Assembly: GCA_017354895.1 (NCBI GenBank)
Contig: CP071498.1
Span: 3,038,001-3,102,000 of the forward strand
Direction of reading: 5' to 3'
Length of the DNA: 64,000 nt
Source of the DNA: Podospora comata
Taxonomy: Eukaryota; Ascomycota; Sordariomycetes; Sordariales; Podosporaceae
Part shown: piece after piece, positions 50,495-63,067 of the stretch
Position numbering within the stretch: the stretch's first letter is position 1
Layout: each line of letters opens with the position of its first letter
The notes under the pieces: generated by a model
Told to the model about the DNA's origin: nothing
What the model saw: the letters and a program-made list of their open reading frames with translations, nothing else
Databases searched by the model: none
Made by a program: the position numbers and the translations under genes

Positions 50495-53081
50495 ATGGCG
50501 GAACCCCAGGCACACCCAAATCCACAGCAAGAGACAGGACCATCGCTGTCCGACGCGTCTGCGGCCAAACTCGCGTGCTACGCTTGCAAGAGGAGAAAGG
50601 TGAAATGGTATGTATGTGTGGATCTGTCGTCTCCAACCTCGACCTCTTGACTGACCGCATGACGTAATGGCAGTGACCGTCAACTACCTGTCTGCTCGCT
50701 CTGCCAAAAGCTCAGTGGACAATGTGAATATCCAACTCACGCCGAGAAGCCCGGTCCAAAGACTGGTGGTAAGCTGTTTTGTCAGTGATACGCCTCATTA
50801 CATACTTTCTTTCATGCAGTGAATGATATCTGATGGGATTGTATTCATCAAATCTGTAAAGGCGAAAGTTCAAGTACTTACATATGTTCATTCAGGCCCT
50901 CTTCAAGGCAACAAGCGTCGAAGACTTGATCAAGCGTCTGTGTCCAGCAGTGTCAGTCATGGCCCATCCTTGAATGCCACTGGACATCGGCATACCACAT
51001 CATTCGAGCTTGCTCGGCGCAGTTCCATTGCAGTATCATCTCCGACTTACAGCACAAGTCACGATGATTCCCGTACTCGAGCAGACGATGACCTCCATTC
51101 TCGGCGAGAGGTGACCTCGCCTCTCTCAACTGGTGAATCGTCAGTAAGAATTCAGCCAACAAGTGCCCCGATCTTCTCTCGGATCATGTACCCGTCTCAT
51201 GAAGCACAGACACGCCCACAATCTCCTTCCACAGTGGACGCTTCACCTGGCCATCAAGACAATGCTATTCCCATCACCATCCAGACTGTTTGTGATGCTC
51301 TTCGGATATCAAGAGCAACATACGATGTGTTGATGGAGTCCTACTTCACCAACATGACATCATTCACCCTGTTCCGGCCAGGGAGTATTGAACCCAAGTT
51401 CGCCATGATGCAGTTTCACTCGGACGCCGAAGCGCTGATAGCTGCCATGTTCTCCTTCTCCACCAGACATTGCCAAGATCGTGAGGACTGCCCAAGTCCG
51501 ACCTACTTTGCAAAGATTGCCTACTCGAAGCTGGACGAATCAGTCGATAGTTATGGCGACAATCCCCCGCCATTCTGGCTTCTACAAGCAGGTGTTCTTG
51601 TCACCTTTTACCAACTCACCATGAGCGTCCGCTCTCGGTCGTGGAAGAAGCTTGGTGACTGCATCAGATATTCGTACGACTTGCACCTGCACATGGTTGA
51701 TGCAAACCATGACCCAGTCAAAGACAAGAACCCGGTCAACATCCAACGCTGGTCGTTGATGGAAGAACGGAGAAGAGCTTGGTGGGCTGTCTGGGAAATG
51801 GACGTCTTTGCCAGCACTATTCGACGACTGCCGACGGCCATAGACCCTGAGATGAACCTCACCATGCTCCCAGTGCCAGACAGTTGTTGGTTCAATGACG
51901 TATACCAGGAAAGCTGCTTTCTTGCTCAGGACTGCAGTCTCAGGTGGAAGCAACTTGCCCAGTCAGGCAACCAGAGCGCCAAGGCCTGGTTCATAGTGAT
52001 GAACTCTTTGATGCGCAACACACAGCGCATCGTGTATCCAGTGGGATCGGCTCTGCAGTCGATGAACGAAAACCACGCGGAAACCAACCAAGACGAGCTC
52101 AACATCATGGCCAACACCCTCTACTGCACCGTCACTTCTTTTCCGACCAGTCTCGTCTACCAGGGGGAGACTCTTGACTTTCGACCAAAAGCTTCGGCTC
52201 AAAGCAGTCCCGATGGCGTCAACCCAAGACAGGAACATGCCGACAAGTATTCCCTCCACCTGATGACGCAGCTCTGTCGGTTCATGATCTATCATCACAA
52301 GATCTGTGCTCGAACACCATGGCTAGCCCACCAAAAGGGTTCCAACGATGGCGGGCAGGGAGAAGGAAACTACGACCCACGAGACGCTCAGCAAGCCAAC
52401 TCTGAGTGGTCCAACTACATCAACGCCTCGGATGAGATCGTCACCGTGGTCCGCAACAGCTCCCGGGACCACTACAAATTCGTCAACCCTTTCCTCGTTA
52501 ACACTCTCTGGTTTGGAGCCGCTGCACAATGTGCCTGCAAAGTCTTTGGGCCCGCATCGTTCAACAAACGGCTCACGATCTCCAACCTTGACCTTTTGAA
52601 ACTTACCATTGACCGTTACATTTCCTTCTGGGGGGGCATGGAGAACCTCAAGGGGAAATTGGCTCGGATTGAGACAGCCCTGCAGAGTCTGATGGCTGGG
52701 CATGGGAGACCGAACGAGCATCCGCAGGATAGGCGCCAACAACCACAACCACTGTCACACATCCAAGGGAGCAACGGTGCCAGTATTAATGACCTGGCTA
52801 CGGTGGCCATGCAAAGACTTCCTGGCGTTACTGGTGATGCTGCCGTGCCATCATCGCCACTCCTCGTCAACATACCCGGTATTGGTCCCCCCCCACCACC
52901 ACCAAACCCATGGTCAACATTTGGACCGACGGACGTCTGCGGTGACTTTATCCATCCGGGGAATTTCACAACAGGGTTGACTCCAGGCGGCCCCAACTTT
53001 TACGGTCACGGGGACCCGATGGACTTTTCGCCGTTTGGGCTGGAGGAGCTGCTGATGGCGAGCATGATGATGGATACGTAG
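50495..53081 (+). CDS. Zn2Cys6 transcription factor, cluster regulator candidate
   Basis: Exons 50495-50607, 50674-50768 and 50896-53081 (introns 66 and 127 bp) give 797 residues. Splicing restores the DNA-binding cluster CYACKRRKVKCDRQLPVC-SLCQKLSGQC with spacing C2C6C6C2C6C. A short linker and the basic QGNKRRRLDQ follow. The middle contains the fungal-specific transcription factor domain (IQTVCDALRISRATYDVLME, EERRRAWWAVWEMDVFASTI, RRLPTAI). A proline-rich segment and a glycine-rich tail follow. It is the only regulator in the stretch, and its own promoter carries two TACCCCG motifs. It probably switches the neighbouring genes in response to an aromatic inducer; this is inferred from position. 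Confidence 0.92.
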
Positions 53082-53720
53082 AACTGAACGGTATACAGCC
53101 TAATTTCGCTGCGAGCTTCTAGGAATAGCACTTAATCTCGGGTGTGTTTTGTTGTAAAAAGTTAATTCGTTCTTGTCAACCGTCATCAACTTGTCACTCT
53201 CTTCCGTAAACGCAGAAAGGTCTTGTACTGAATCCCCGCCACCAACAACAACCCAGCACCCTGCGGTTAGGACTCCTTTTACCGCCTATTCCCAATCAAA
53301 TTTGTTCAAGAGAATGATGAGACTAGGGACGATTCTTCAGTATCTCAGGGGTAGCCAATGAGTAGTTGGTCTAAATCTGGGGAGAAAATGCAGCAGGGCA
53401 CGCCACATTTGCTTTGAGTTTGACTTGATTTATAAATGGTTGGTAGTGTAAAGCAAAAAGAGCCCTTAAACTATGTGGTACAAATTTAATCCCAGATATT
53501 TACAAAGCTCCATTGCTTCACGGGAAAGCTTTTTGGAGGTTTGAAAAGGTTGTTCAAACGCCTATCAAATCAGTACATCATCTTCCATACTGGGGAAGTC
53601 CTTGCTGGATGTCAGCTATCCTTTGGTAGCAGCTTTATTTGTAAATCGTTATATGTTCGGAATTAAATACCATCTTGTCACCATGAACATCCACCTCTTA
53701 CACGTCTTCCAAGTTCTTAA
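53082..53720. other. Intergenic, convergent 3' ends
   Basis: About 640 bp between the regulator and the second flavoprotein gene; AT-richer in the middle, no gene seen. Confidence 0.4.
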
Positions 53721-55801
53721 TCATGATACATTCATCCCCTCAAAATATCTCTCCACGCCCTCCACATCATCAACCTCCAAAACGGCACCAATATACCCAT
53801 CAGGCCTCACAACCACCGTACAGCCAACCTGTCGATCAATCTCAAGCCTCTCATATGCTCTGCCATGACCATCATGCACGCTCTCCACATCAGCAAACAC
53901 CCTCCAAAAATCATACCCGCTCTCGTCGCTCCAAGGGCGGTACACTTCCGGCAGTGCCAAAAGATCCACCAGATCCCGCTCAGCACAATGTACAACCAAG
54001 ACCTCCACCAATGGCTCTTGTTCCAACTGAGGCATCACAACATGCTTCAGAGACTTGCTCTCCCCCAAATACTTGCCCACGTCATGTAACCTCTTGGACG
54101 CAGTAGAGTCCGAGATGTCGCCAGCGAAAATCATGACTCTGAACTGCCCCGTGGCACTCAATCTCTTGTGCATCCAAGTTGGCACCCCATCAGCTTGATA
54201 TACCACTCTGAAGTCGGGAAGCCTCTTTCCCGGCACCAGGTCTGCCTTGAGGAGGCTGGGTCCCAGCTGCTCGATACCCTTGGGCAACTGCACAGCACAA
54301 GAAGGTGGGTAACGAATCGACAACCCAGTCGTGAACTTCAAGGCCTGTAGTATTTCAGTATCAAACTGTGCAGACGGAGCTGCAAACAGTTTCAGGAAGC
54401 CCTTGTCGAACGCAATGAGGTCCAGTGCCACTGGACGTCGCTCAGACTCATACGTCCTGAGAAGGTCCTGCCGTGCGCCAGAGGAACGGACTTTTCCTTT
54501 GAGAGTAAGTCTAAGCTTCCAACCAAGGTTGTACGCGTCTTGAATCGACGTGTTCATGCCCTGACCTGCCTTGGGCGAGTGCGTGTGAACAGCATCACCA
54601 ACCAGGAAAGCCCGCTCATTAAGCCGAGAGAAGTGATTGCCCACCCGCTGACGCACCCGGTATGCTGACCACCACGAGACAGAACCAACTTCCATTGTAT
54701 AAGGAGCAATGATCTTGCGAGCGGCATCCATGACACGGTCGAAAGTCAGGTCCTTGGGGTCAGGGAGGGCTGTGCCGCTCTCCACGGGAATGTACATCCT
54801 AACCTCCTTGTTGCTGCGAGGCACCAGGAGGATGGTGCCAGATGCGGCGCGTAGATAGCAGACCCTTCGAATATCTGGGAAGTTGGACTTGGGGACCATA
54901 TCCACCACACCAAAGACCGAGTCTGTCAGATCTCCTTCCAAAGAGACGTCGAGCTGCTTGCGGAGCCAGCTGCGGGCACCATCACAGCCGACGATGTACT
55001 TGGCCGAGATCTTATCCGAGGGAGCATCATGTTCATCTGGTTGATGTCCATTCTGCCCGTTGATATGGTGCCCATTTGTGGCATGGCAGTTAGTCCCCTG
55101 TCGACACTGTTAGCCAACGATACTTCTCACAGATCACGGCGGTCTTACGTTAGTAGTGTCCCCATTAGTAGTATTTGTGTTGGTAGTAACCTTTTCTAGG
55201 GAGACAGACACGGGAAATGTATCTGTTTCATGGACACAAGATGTGTCAACGTCAACAGAGATTGGAGCCGTGCTGTAACGAATCTCAATATTATCATGAG
55301 AGAGAATATTGTGAAGCATGTGGTGCTCAACTCGTGCTGCAACATAGATTAGCCTGTGAGTGGGGGGGTAAAATCCAAACTGGAATATTCTTACACTGCT
55401 GGAGCATCGTCTCCCGAGGCTTGCCAAGTTCAGCGACCTTGTCCGGAATGACTTGTTCTCTGACAATGCCTTCACCTCCATCTTTTCGTGTGCCCCAACA
55501 GGCAATTTCCTCGAGCCTCCATGATTCGGCCGTGACTTGAGGTCCAATACCGTAAGAGTCAAAGATCTCGTTGGTCGTACTCTTGAGACCCTCTGCTTGC
55601 CCACGAGGTGTTGGGCCTGGCTTCTTGTCGACAATAAGCACCTTGATGTTGGCGCCACGGAACCAGTTTGCCAATGCCAAACTACAAGACGGTGTTAGTG
55701 ACAAGCCATAGTCTAGACGATATGGAGAGGCAGTGTACCTACCCTGCAGGCCCAGCGCCGACGATGAGCAGGTCGACTTTGGTGGAGGCGGGAGGAGACA
55801 T
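53721..55801 (-). CDS. Second FAD-dependent aromatic hydroxylase
   Basis: Four exons (55801-55743, 55681-55395, 55336-55149, 55097-53721; introns 61, 58 and 51 bp) give 636 residues. The first intron falls inside the dinucleotide-binding motif and splicing restores LLIVGAGPAGLALANWF. GCDGARSWLRKQL (DG motif) and FLVGDAVHTHSPKAGQGMNT with SIQDAYNLGWKL (GD motif) follow; KLRLTLKGKVR and the C-terminal thioredoxin-like part (from QFRVMIFAGDIS) are phenol-hydroxylase-like. A variable loop around residues 165-200 is unusually rich in Thr, Asn and His. It is related to, but clearly different from, the enzyme at 44499, so the cluster has two ring hydroxylation steps or two substrates. Confidence 0.92.
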
Positions 55802-56998
55802 GTTGTGCAGTATCGGATAATCAGAACACGGGCTTGCTGTCGATGCGTGATGTTTATCATGGACGCACCGCGGTGTTCCGGGGACTTGGAGGGTGGGTAT
55901 AGACCGATATCATTGGTCAATTCGGGCGGTAGCTGCGATGAGGCCCGCGGAGTCCCCGGTTGCCAAATAGTTTCTGGCGGGCCGCAGATCAAGCGGGCCG
56001 TCTTCAGGTGATTGTCATTCCAGGCGGTGACGTGGTTTGAGCAGGGTGGCAGGGCAGGTTCAAAGAACTACTGTTTACTACGTGGGGTTCCTACCATCCA
56101 AAGCCATGGCATGTAATTACCCCTCCGCCCATGTCTCACCTTCCCTACCACCAAGTCACCTCATTCCGTCATGACTGTGCCTACCCATGAATCCTCCACG
56201 GTTGCTTTGCCGTCATCGGCAAGAGTTCAAGCGCGCTTGCCTTGGCTCCAGTCTTTCAGAATCTAGGTCATTCAGCTCTGCCGTAAAACATGCCTTTGAC
56301 CTCTCATTCGCCGAACTCAACTGATGCAAATCTATTTCCCGGTCCTCAGCTGGGAACTTTTAATGCCGCTGGCTCCTTCCGGTATCTGGCCGGCCCGGAG
56401 GCCAGCTGGATAGCTGGATGATGTATCAAGACATACCCCGGGAAAGGGTCGCCAAACTACACAATGCACATCGCCATGGTTGAATCTCTCCCATTGTCCG
56501 AATCAGCATCGAGAACTTGATCAAGGAGAAAACAGCATCCTTTGTCAGCAGCGAACAACCACCAATCAGACAGTTGTCGTCATTGACTTGCTATCAACCC
56601 GCTCTCTCACAAATCCGGCGAACTCGCCTCACCGCAATATTTGCACATCTAAAATGAAACAATTGCATCATCCACCCCCCAGTGGCTCGGTGGACCATGT
56701 AAGCATTCGGACGAGGCAGCCAGGGACCCTTTCCTGCCGTGACCTCGTACCTGCGTGCATGAGGAAGATCGTTTCCATTACTCGGCCAGAGCGACACTTT
56801 ATGCGTGGTCGATCATAGGGGTCCACTGGCATCCTGGCGCGAGTGGCAGGGACCCTCCTGAAGCTGGGAGACGACACCAGAAGGGTGGACTTTTATATAC
56901 GGCCAAGGTGGTCACACAACTGCCCGCTACTGCCTTGAACCGCTACACCATCGTCTCCTTAATAGCCTGCAAGCTCAACAGAAGCAACCACCACAGCA
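55802..56998. promoter_or_regulatory. Bidirectional promoter region, monooxygenase / methyltransferase
   Basis: 1.2 kb between two divergent cluster genes. It includes TACCCCG at 56434-56440 and TATATA at 56894-56899, about 105 bases before the methyltransferase ATG. No gene is supported. Confidence 0.45.
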
Positions 56999-58141
56999 AT
57001 GGCCACTTCAGTCACATCCACCATGACCCGTCCTCTGGACAAACACATTCTAAGACACTCGCACGACCTTCCACTTCCCAAAGGCCCCGACGTTCTCGAT
57101 ATTCGCTCCTCTCAGGAATCACTGCTACATAACTTGGACTCCAAGATTCTTGAAGGCCTCAGCCAACCACAAGGGTCCAAGTCCTTTCCTTCCCTGCTTT
57201 TGTGGGGAGAGAAGGGTCAAGTCTTGTACGACGATGTTCTGGAAGCTCCGGAGTATTACCCATACCGAATAGAAGATGAACTTTTGCAGCAACGGGTCGA
57301 CGACATTGCCAGAACAGTGGCTTCCACAGGTACCGACATGCTCATCGAGCTGGGAGCAGGCAACATGACCAAGACAGCTCAATTTCTATCAGCTATCGAC
57401 AATTACATCAGCTATCCACTCGTTTACTACGCCCTCGACGTAGACCAGGCCTTGTTGGAACGGTCTATTGTTGCCTTGAAAAGGCGTGTCACGTTTCGGC
57501 ATATCGAAGTCCGCGCTCTCTTCGGGACTTATGACGACGGAGCAAACTGGCTCGCCAGTCCCGAGATTGCCGCCTATCGGAGGACACTCATGTTTCTCGG
57601 AAGCAGCATCGGGAATGACGAGCAGGATGCTGCTGTGAGGTTCCTGAGCTCATTTACCCAAGCTCCTGAGACAGGTGTTCCCCAGAATGTGGCGGGCTTT
57701 CTACTGGCGGTTGATGGATGCCAAGATGCGGCGAAAATTGAGGCTGCTTACGATGTGCCAGGCGGGTATTCCCGCCGGTGGGTGAAACAAGCGCTGGAGT
57801 ATGCACGGGAGCTATTGGGTGAGGGCATCGATAGGGCTGAGGTTGACCGTATTTTTGATGACAACAATTGGAAGTTTGAGGGAAGATGGTTACCTGAGCG
57901 TCAACGATACCAGACCTATCTCACCACGACGTGCTCTCTCACGGCAACAATTAGGGGACAAACCATCACCTTGGAGGAAGGGGAGAGGTTACCAATCATC
58001 AGTAGTGGCAAGTGGACAAGGGAGACGGTGGATGGGGTATCTCTGAAGGCCGGTCTCAGCATCGAGAAGTCTTGGAAGAATCCTGAGTTTGATTACCGTG
58101 AGTACTCGTTTTCATCCAAGTTCAGCCAACATCCGTGCTAA
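56999..58141 (+). CDS. EasF/EgtD-type SAM-dependent N-methyltransferase
   Basis: A single exon of 380 residues starts at the ATG in CAGCAATGGCC; a second ATG lies nine codons in. The pattern DVLDIRSSQ, LLLWGEKGQVLYDDVLEAPE, YYPYRIEDELLQQ and the SAM site MLIELGAGNMTKTAQFLSAI belongs to the family of dimethylallyltryptophan N-methyltransferase and the histidine betaine-forming EgtD domain (Methyltransf_33). LMFLGSSIGNDEQDAAVRFL and FLLAVDGCQDAAKIEAAYDV are further blocks, and the end is IEKSWKNPEFDYREYSF. It N-methylates an amino acid or amine. No other ergot or ergothioneine gene lies nearby (no DmaW, no sulfoxide synthase domain), so its substrate is open. Confidence 0.85.
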   Translation: MATSVTSTMTRPLDKHILRHSHDLPLPKGPDVLDIRSSQESLLHNLDSKILEGLSQPQGSKSFPSLLLWGEKGQVLYDDVLEAPEYYPYRIEDELLQQRVDDIARTVASTGTDMLIELGAGNMTKTAQFLSAIDNYISYPLVYYALDVDQALLERSIVALKRRVTFRHIEVRALFGTYDDGANWLASPEIAAYRRTLMFLGSSIGNDEQDAAVRFLSSFTQAPETGVPQNVAGFLLAVDGCQDAAKIEAAYDVPGGYSRRWVKQALEYARELLGEGIDRAEVDRIFDDNNWKFEGRWLPERQRYQTYLTTTCSLTATIRGQTITLEEGERLPIISSGKWTRETVDGVSLKAGLSIEKSWKNPEFDYREYSFSSKFSQHPC

Positions 58142-59538
58142 ATGTGGAAACAGACATTTATTGGCTGCAGCCAAGCCTCAAGAGGGTGGACAGTGGCATT
58201 GTCATTATTGATGAGCTCGAAGCGGAGGGACGTGATCAGGTGCATCACCCCAACGAGTGAAGGGAAATGTCGGACCAGCGAAGGATCTCTCTGCACAGCT
58301 GGCTGTGTTATCTTGCACAATTTGATAGACCATAATGTGCCAATTGCATGACGTTTCCAACATTGATCCTTCATGTGCCCACCCACCACTGCAGCAAGCC
58401 ACACATGCTGATTAACAACTTGCACCTTCAAGGCGTGCCACTATCTCAGACCACTTTTCCTGCCACTGAGATCACCAAAGGCTTGAATCCGAGATGATAC
58501 CGATGAACCCCATCCGCACCTACAGCATCAACGCCATAAGCACTCAATTTCCACGTCTTCTTCCAAATTCCCCCAACCTCGTACTTTTCTTTTTGCCTTT
58601 CCAATCAATCTCTCACGATCAATCCACGTTGAGGTGGGCAGACCGAGAACTTCAGCTCTCTGCACTCTGCAGATCATCACCCACTTGGGATGGTTGCATA
58701 CATGTACACCCTTCCTAGCTCCGCCCCGGCGCGCCGGCGCGGGCGCGGCAACTGTCGATCATATAGGACAGGGATAACTAGGGGAGATCATGATGTAACC
58801 GTACTTGTATTTTAGGGTGCAATGCAGCCTTCACAATCAGTATACTACAGTACAGGTACGTCGCCGGGGCCGGGTGGAGGATACGGGATGGGACGGAGGG
58901 TTATCCGGTGGGGTACCAAGTTCGGCGGCCATCATTACCAGCCATCCGTTGCGCTGAAGTGACTCCGCGGAAACGCAGGCGCGTCTATCAGACAGACCGG
59001 TGGCTCGGTCTTGCTGTCAGATCATTCTTTGAGTCTCACCCATTCGCTCTCATTGCTGTCTCATCAACTAGCTACCTATCCTTGGCTGCTACCATTGCGG
59101 GGTTGTGTGGATCACTGTTTTCTAAATGACGACCAAATGTTTCACCTTGACCGCCTTCCAGAACCCCCCTTCCTATACCGTCCCTGGAATGCTGTGCGAT
59201 GTCTTCCAGATCTTTGAAACCCATTCCTGCGGTGGTCGAATAACGCACTCTCCCCCGTCCGACCTCCCACAGCAGCAAAGTTGGACCCTTGAACCATGGT
59301 GCATTAGCAGCTTCAATAAGCAATGTGAGCTCTCAGATCAAGCAAAATTGATGTGTCAAGAAAACAGGACTACCTTCAGGTCAAATGGAAATTCGACCAG
59401 ATCCCATCCATACCAACGCAGCTAATCCTGACATTACCATTATCCCCAACCCAAACCCTCTTTTCCATGTCCAAACTCCTCAGTAAACCACCAGATCCAA
59501 CTTGTCTTACAATACATCAACTTTACAGAAATGATCCA
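58142..59538. other. Intergenic, convergent 3' ends
   Basis: 1.4 kb between the methyltransferase and MFS genes. A GC-rich, partly palindromic stretch (CGGCGCGCCGGCGCGG) lies near 58728. Several frames of 60-120 codons show no motif. Confidence 0.4.
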
Positions 59539-61542
59539 TCACGCGTTATCGCCCTCACTATCCGACTCCGAGACAGCACCATAGCCTCGATGACTTCGAC
59601 TCCGTTCTGGTCTCTTGGTCTTGGACGCACCCGGCGACTGATGAAGCTGCCCCTCCCTCATCACAAAGCTGGCGATCAGCCCCATGACACCAAACACCAC
59701 GCAGAATACTAAGATATCGGTTAGCACAAAAGTTCAAGTGGGTCAACGTCTCAAAAGCAAAAACACTCACACCAAACATTAACAAAGCTTCTCTCATAGG
59801 CCTTGAGCACGATATCCGCAATCTTCTCTGGCAACCCATCAATGGCGTCAAAGTTGGAGAGCACATCTCTGATGATCTGCTCCTTGTCTGGCAGGTCAGG
59901 CAACTTGTCTCTCAGGGTGCTTTCCACAAAAGAGGCAATGAGAAGGGAAGCAGTGCTGACACCCAGCAGGCTCCCGATGTTCATGCTGAGGTAGAACCCG
60001 GAAGTAGCCACCGCTACCTGGCTTGACTCGAGCCCTGATGTGAGCGCAATGAACGCTGCCGACAGGGAGACACCAAAGCCAACACCAATGGGGAACCCAT
60101 AGAGAGTCTCCCCCCAGTGCGTCACCCCCCGCCATCTCAAAAAGATGGCCAGAAAGCTGAGGTTAGACAGGATAGCCGCAATGTTGGTAATGAGACGGTA
60201 CAGCCCGGTCCGTTTAATGACATAGCCGCTGATGAGACTTCCAGCAACGGTGCCCAATGTCACGACAAGCAGTCGGAGGGAGGACGTGGTGTTGGTGTCG
60301 CTCATTGTCACGCGGAAGTAAAGCGGGATGGATGTGTAAAGCGCTACTTGAGCAGCTGTAAGAACGAACTGGATCGCGTAGGCTGATACAACATTCCGCT
60401 TCCGCAGCAGCCTCAGAGGGAAGATTGGTTCTCTTGCCCAAAAGGCTTCCACCAAGAGAAAGACTACCAAGAATCCCAACCAAGTCGACATTGGCACCAT
60501 GGCCATGGCGTTGTGGACCAGGTTTTCAGGGCCCTTTTCGATTTGGTCAAGAAATAGGAGCAAAGACACATTGGCCATGGCCAAACTGGTTGATCCTGAG
60601 AGATCAATCCGTTTGAACTTGGCGTAGGCAGTCTCCTCGGTGGTTGTCGGATTCCGCCCAACTGCCTTTGTGTCTGGAGCAGTTGGCTTGGGGAACGACA
60701 TCTTTGCCCAAATGAAGATGAGCCCTGCGAGGTTGAGAGGTACGTGGTACAGAAGAGCCCATCGCCAGTTTGTGCTATCCGAGATGATGCCGCCAAGGGA
60801 AGGACCCAAAGCTCTGCCGATCTGGTTGATGGCATAAACGTAGCCTCGCCAAACCGCAACCTCGCGCATGGGCACCAGGTCAACGATGAGGGTTGAGATG
60901 AGCACTGTGATGCCGGCATTGCCAATTCCGCAAAGAGACCTTCCCAGCAATAGACCCCAAAACGAGAAGCCAGCGCCTCTGATGTACCGGTTAGCCTTCA
61001 CGTTCTAGTAGAGAAAGCAGAGGGAAATACTTACGCTATCGTTGCACCTACGCAGTAGCAGATGTATGCAAACAGGAGAAGTGGTTTCCGTCCATAGATA
61101 TCACTCAGCTTTCCGTACAAAGGCTGCGCAGCAATGATGCCAATGATGTATGCGTTGATGATCCAACTCGCCGAACTCAGTTGTTCGAATTCGGATGCAA
61201 TGTCTCGAAACATGGCCATCAAGATGGCGCTATCGGAATTGACGAGAAAGACGCCTGTCGTAAGAGGCGTTGCGTTAGAATAGATTGGTGGTCTATCTCA
61301 CGCAGTAACATACCAAGCAGAAGCACCAAATTCTTCTTCCATTGCCCGTTGTCCCAGCTCTGCTGTGATCCTACTGTGGAAGTCGGAGAGAGGTCCCCAT
61401 CTGAAGCAGCCAAACCATCCTGTTCCTCGTTTGCAGCGGCATGCAGCGTTTCTGGAGAAACGTTCAGGGTAGGCTGGCGCAACAGAGAGGTCCTCTCTCC
61501 GACATCATCTCGAGTTTCTTCGTCCTCTATCCTATCGATCAT
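59539..61542 (-). CDS. MFS exporter, 14-helix family
   Basis: Four exons (61542-61314, 61254-61035, 60978-59771, 59708-59539; introns 59, 56 and 62 bp) give 608 residues. A hydrophilic N-terminus (about 70 residues) precedes WKKNLVLLLGVFLVNSDSAI. LYGKLSDIYGRKPLLLF is motif A, and GRALGPSLGGIISDSTNWRW is the motif-C-like stretch at the end of the first half. Splicing restores GATIAGAGFSFWGLLLGRSL and NVWLFCVVFGVMGL. The tail is Ser/Arg-rich. Length and motifs fit DHA2-type multidrug or vacuolar basic amino acid transporters. Placed between two methyltransferases, it is the likely exporter of the cluster substrate or product. Confidence 0.92.
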
Positions 61543-63067
61543 CTTGGCGCAGTGGAGACGCGAGAGGGGGGGGTGGTCAGTCGTCAACAAGGACGCAGGA
61601 GGCGAGGGAGGACAAATGCCGAAATAGAGCCCGCTTGCAGATGGCTTTCCAGCGACTTTGGGCGGGCGTTGCTTTAAGAGAATGCGGTGTCGGACCAAAA
61701 TCAAGACACTGGGAGTGGAACAGAAACTTCGTGATTAAGATTGAGATTGTGTCTGGTGCAACTGAGACTGGAAGGAATCAGATAGATGGAAGGGTGAACA
61801 CACCCAGCAAACGGTCCCCCAGGAGAGCCCCAAGCCAGCAAAGAACACAATGGCAATCGACACTCTCGGCGATATCCCTACAAGGTTACCACCCGTTTGT
61901 GATGGGCCCGATTGCAAATCAAATCGCCCTGATCTCACTCACCCCACCGATGACAAAATAGGCTATCTATCTCTTTCCCTCTGGAATCTAACAACATGTG
62001 GACACGGGGCTTTTTGCCGGGGCCGTTTCCTTCCGTCTCATTCCTCTTCAGCAGGCAGGCAGGCAGAGAGCGCCACCTCACCGCCAACCCCTCCTCGTCG
62101 TGCCTTCCATTGCCCATTGTCCTGATAAATGTGACCCACCTTATCCCGGCTTCTTTCGGAGCAACCATGTTCTGGGACATGGAATTGCGTGCCAGTCGGT
62201 CCCTTTCCTCTTTCATCGCAAATGACGAAAAATAACAGGGCTCGACTGAGGTGTCTCGGCTGGATCCAGAAATCCGTCAGTCGATGACGGTGGAGAAGCA
62301 ACTGTCTACCAAACACATGTCTCGCCAACCTCCCTTTCTGGAACCACGGCCACCACCATTGGCTACCTGCGGCCCAATGCCCCCCCTCCAGCACAGACCA
62401 CAGCTCCATGTTCGGCAACCGGGGACCCAACAAATCGGATCGACCTCAGCGATCCCTGTGCAGATCTGACCATCAAAGAATGACCGAAGTCGCCGACCTC
62501 ATCTCTGCGATACCTACGTTGGCAACCCCACCGTCTACTCCAAGCTGCCAAACTTGATGGCTCACGTCCAGTCACCGCCCGCAAATCAGCCTATCACGCC
62601 CAAATGCCTCGTGTCGATCCTCCATCTGCCGCTGTCAAATATGGCGCTTCTCGGGTTGACTCAGCTCATGCAGGTTGATGCCGTCCTCCATTCTCGTCAC
62701 TGTATCTTACCTCAACGAAACACGACTTGTGCGGCCACAGGAGACCTGCATATTCAAGTCACGAAGTAGATCCCCAAGATCGTTGCGTTTGATGCCTGAA
62801 CTGGCTGGTGACCGCCTTGCACCACGGAAAACACAGGAAAAGCTCAACAGTGGCTCTTCTAGCGCTATCCCACCCCTGTGACTGAGCTGGCGTATATTAA
62901 AGCCGTTTTTCAAAGAGGTACATCATCAACCACACCACTGCGACCCAAATCCACCCTACAAAAGACCATTCTAGATCGATAGCCAGGTCGCCGGCTTACC
63001 CTCCCTACGCAGCTTCTCACATCAGCGGAAACGCACTTTGCAAGCTCGAATCAGTCCGGTGACCATC
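61543..63067. promoter_or_regulatory. Bidirectional promoter region, MFS / COMT
   Basis: 1.5 kb between divergent genes. A TATATTAA box lies at 62893-62900, about 170 bases before the methyltransferase ATG. Short frames are not convincing. Confidence 0.4.

Noticed and set aside
58720-58750. GC-rich palindromic string taken as a possible control element or origin
   Set aside because: It lies between two convergent 3' ends, is short and has no repeated partner; low-complexity GC sequence explains it.
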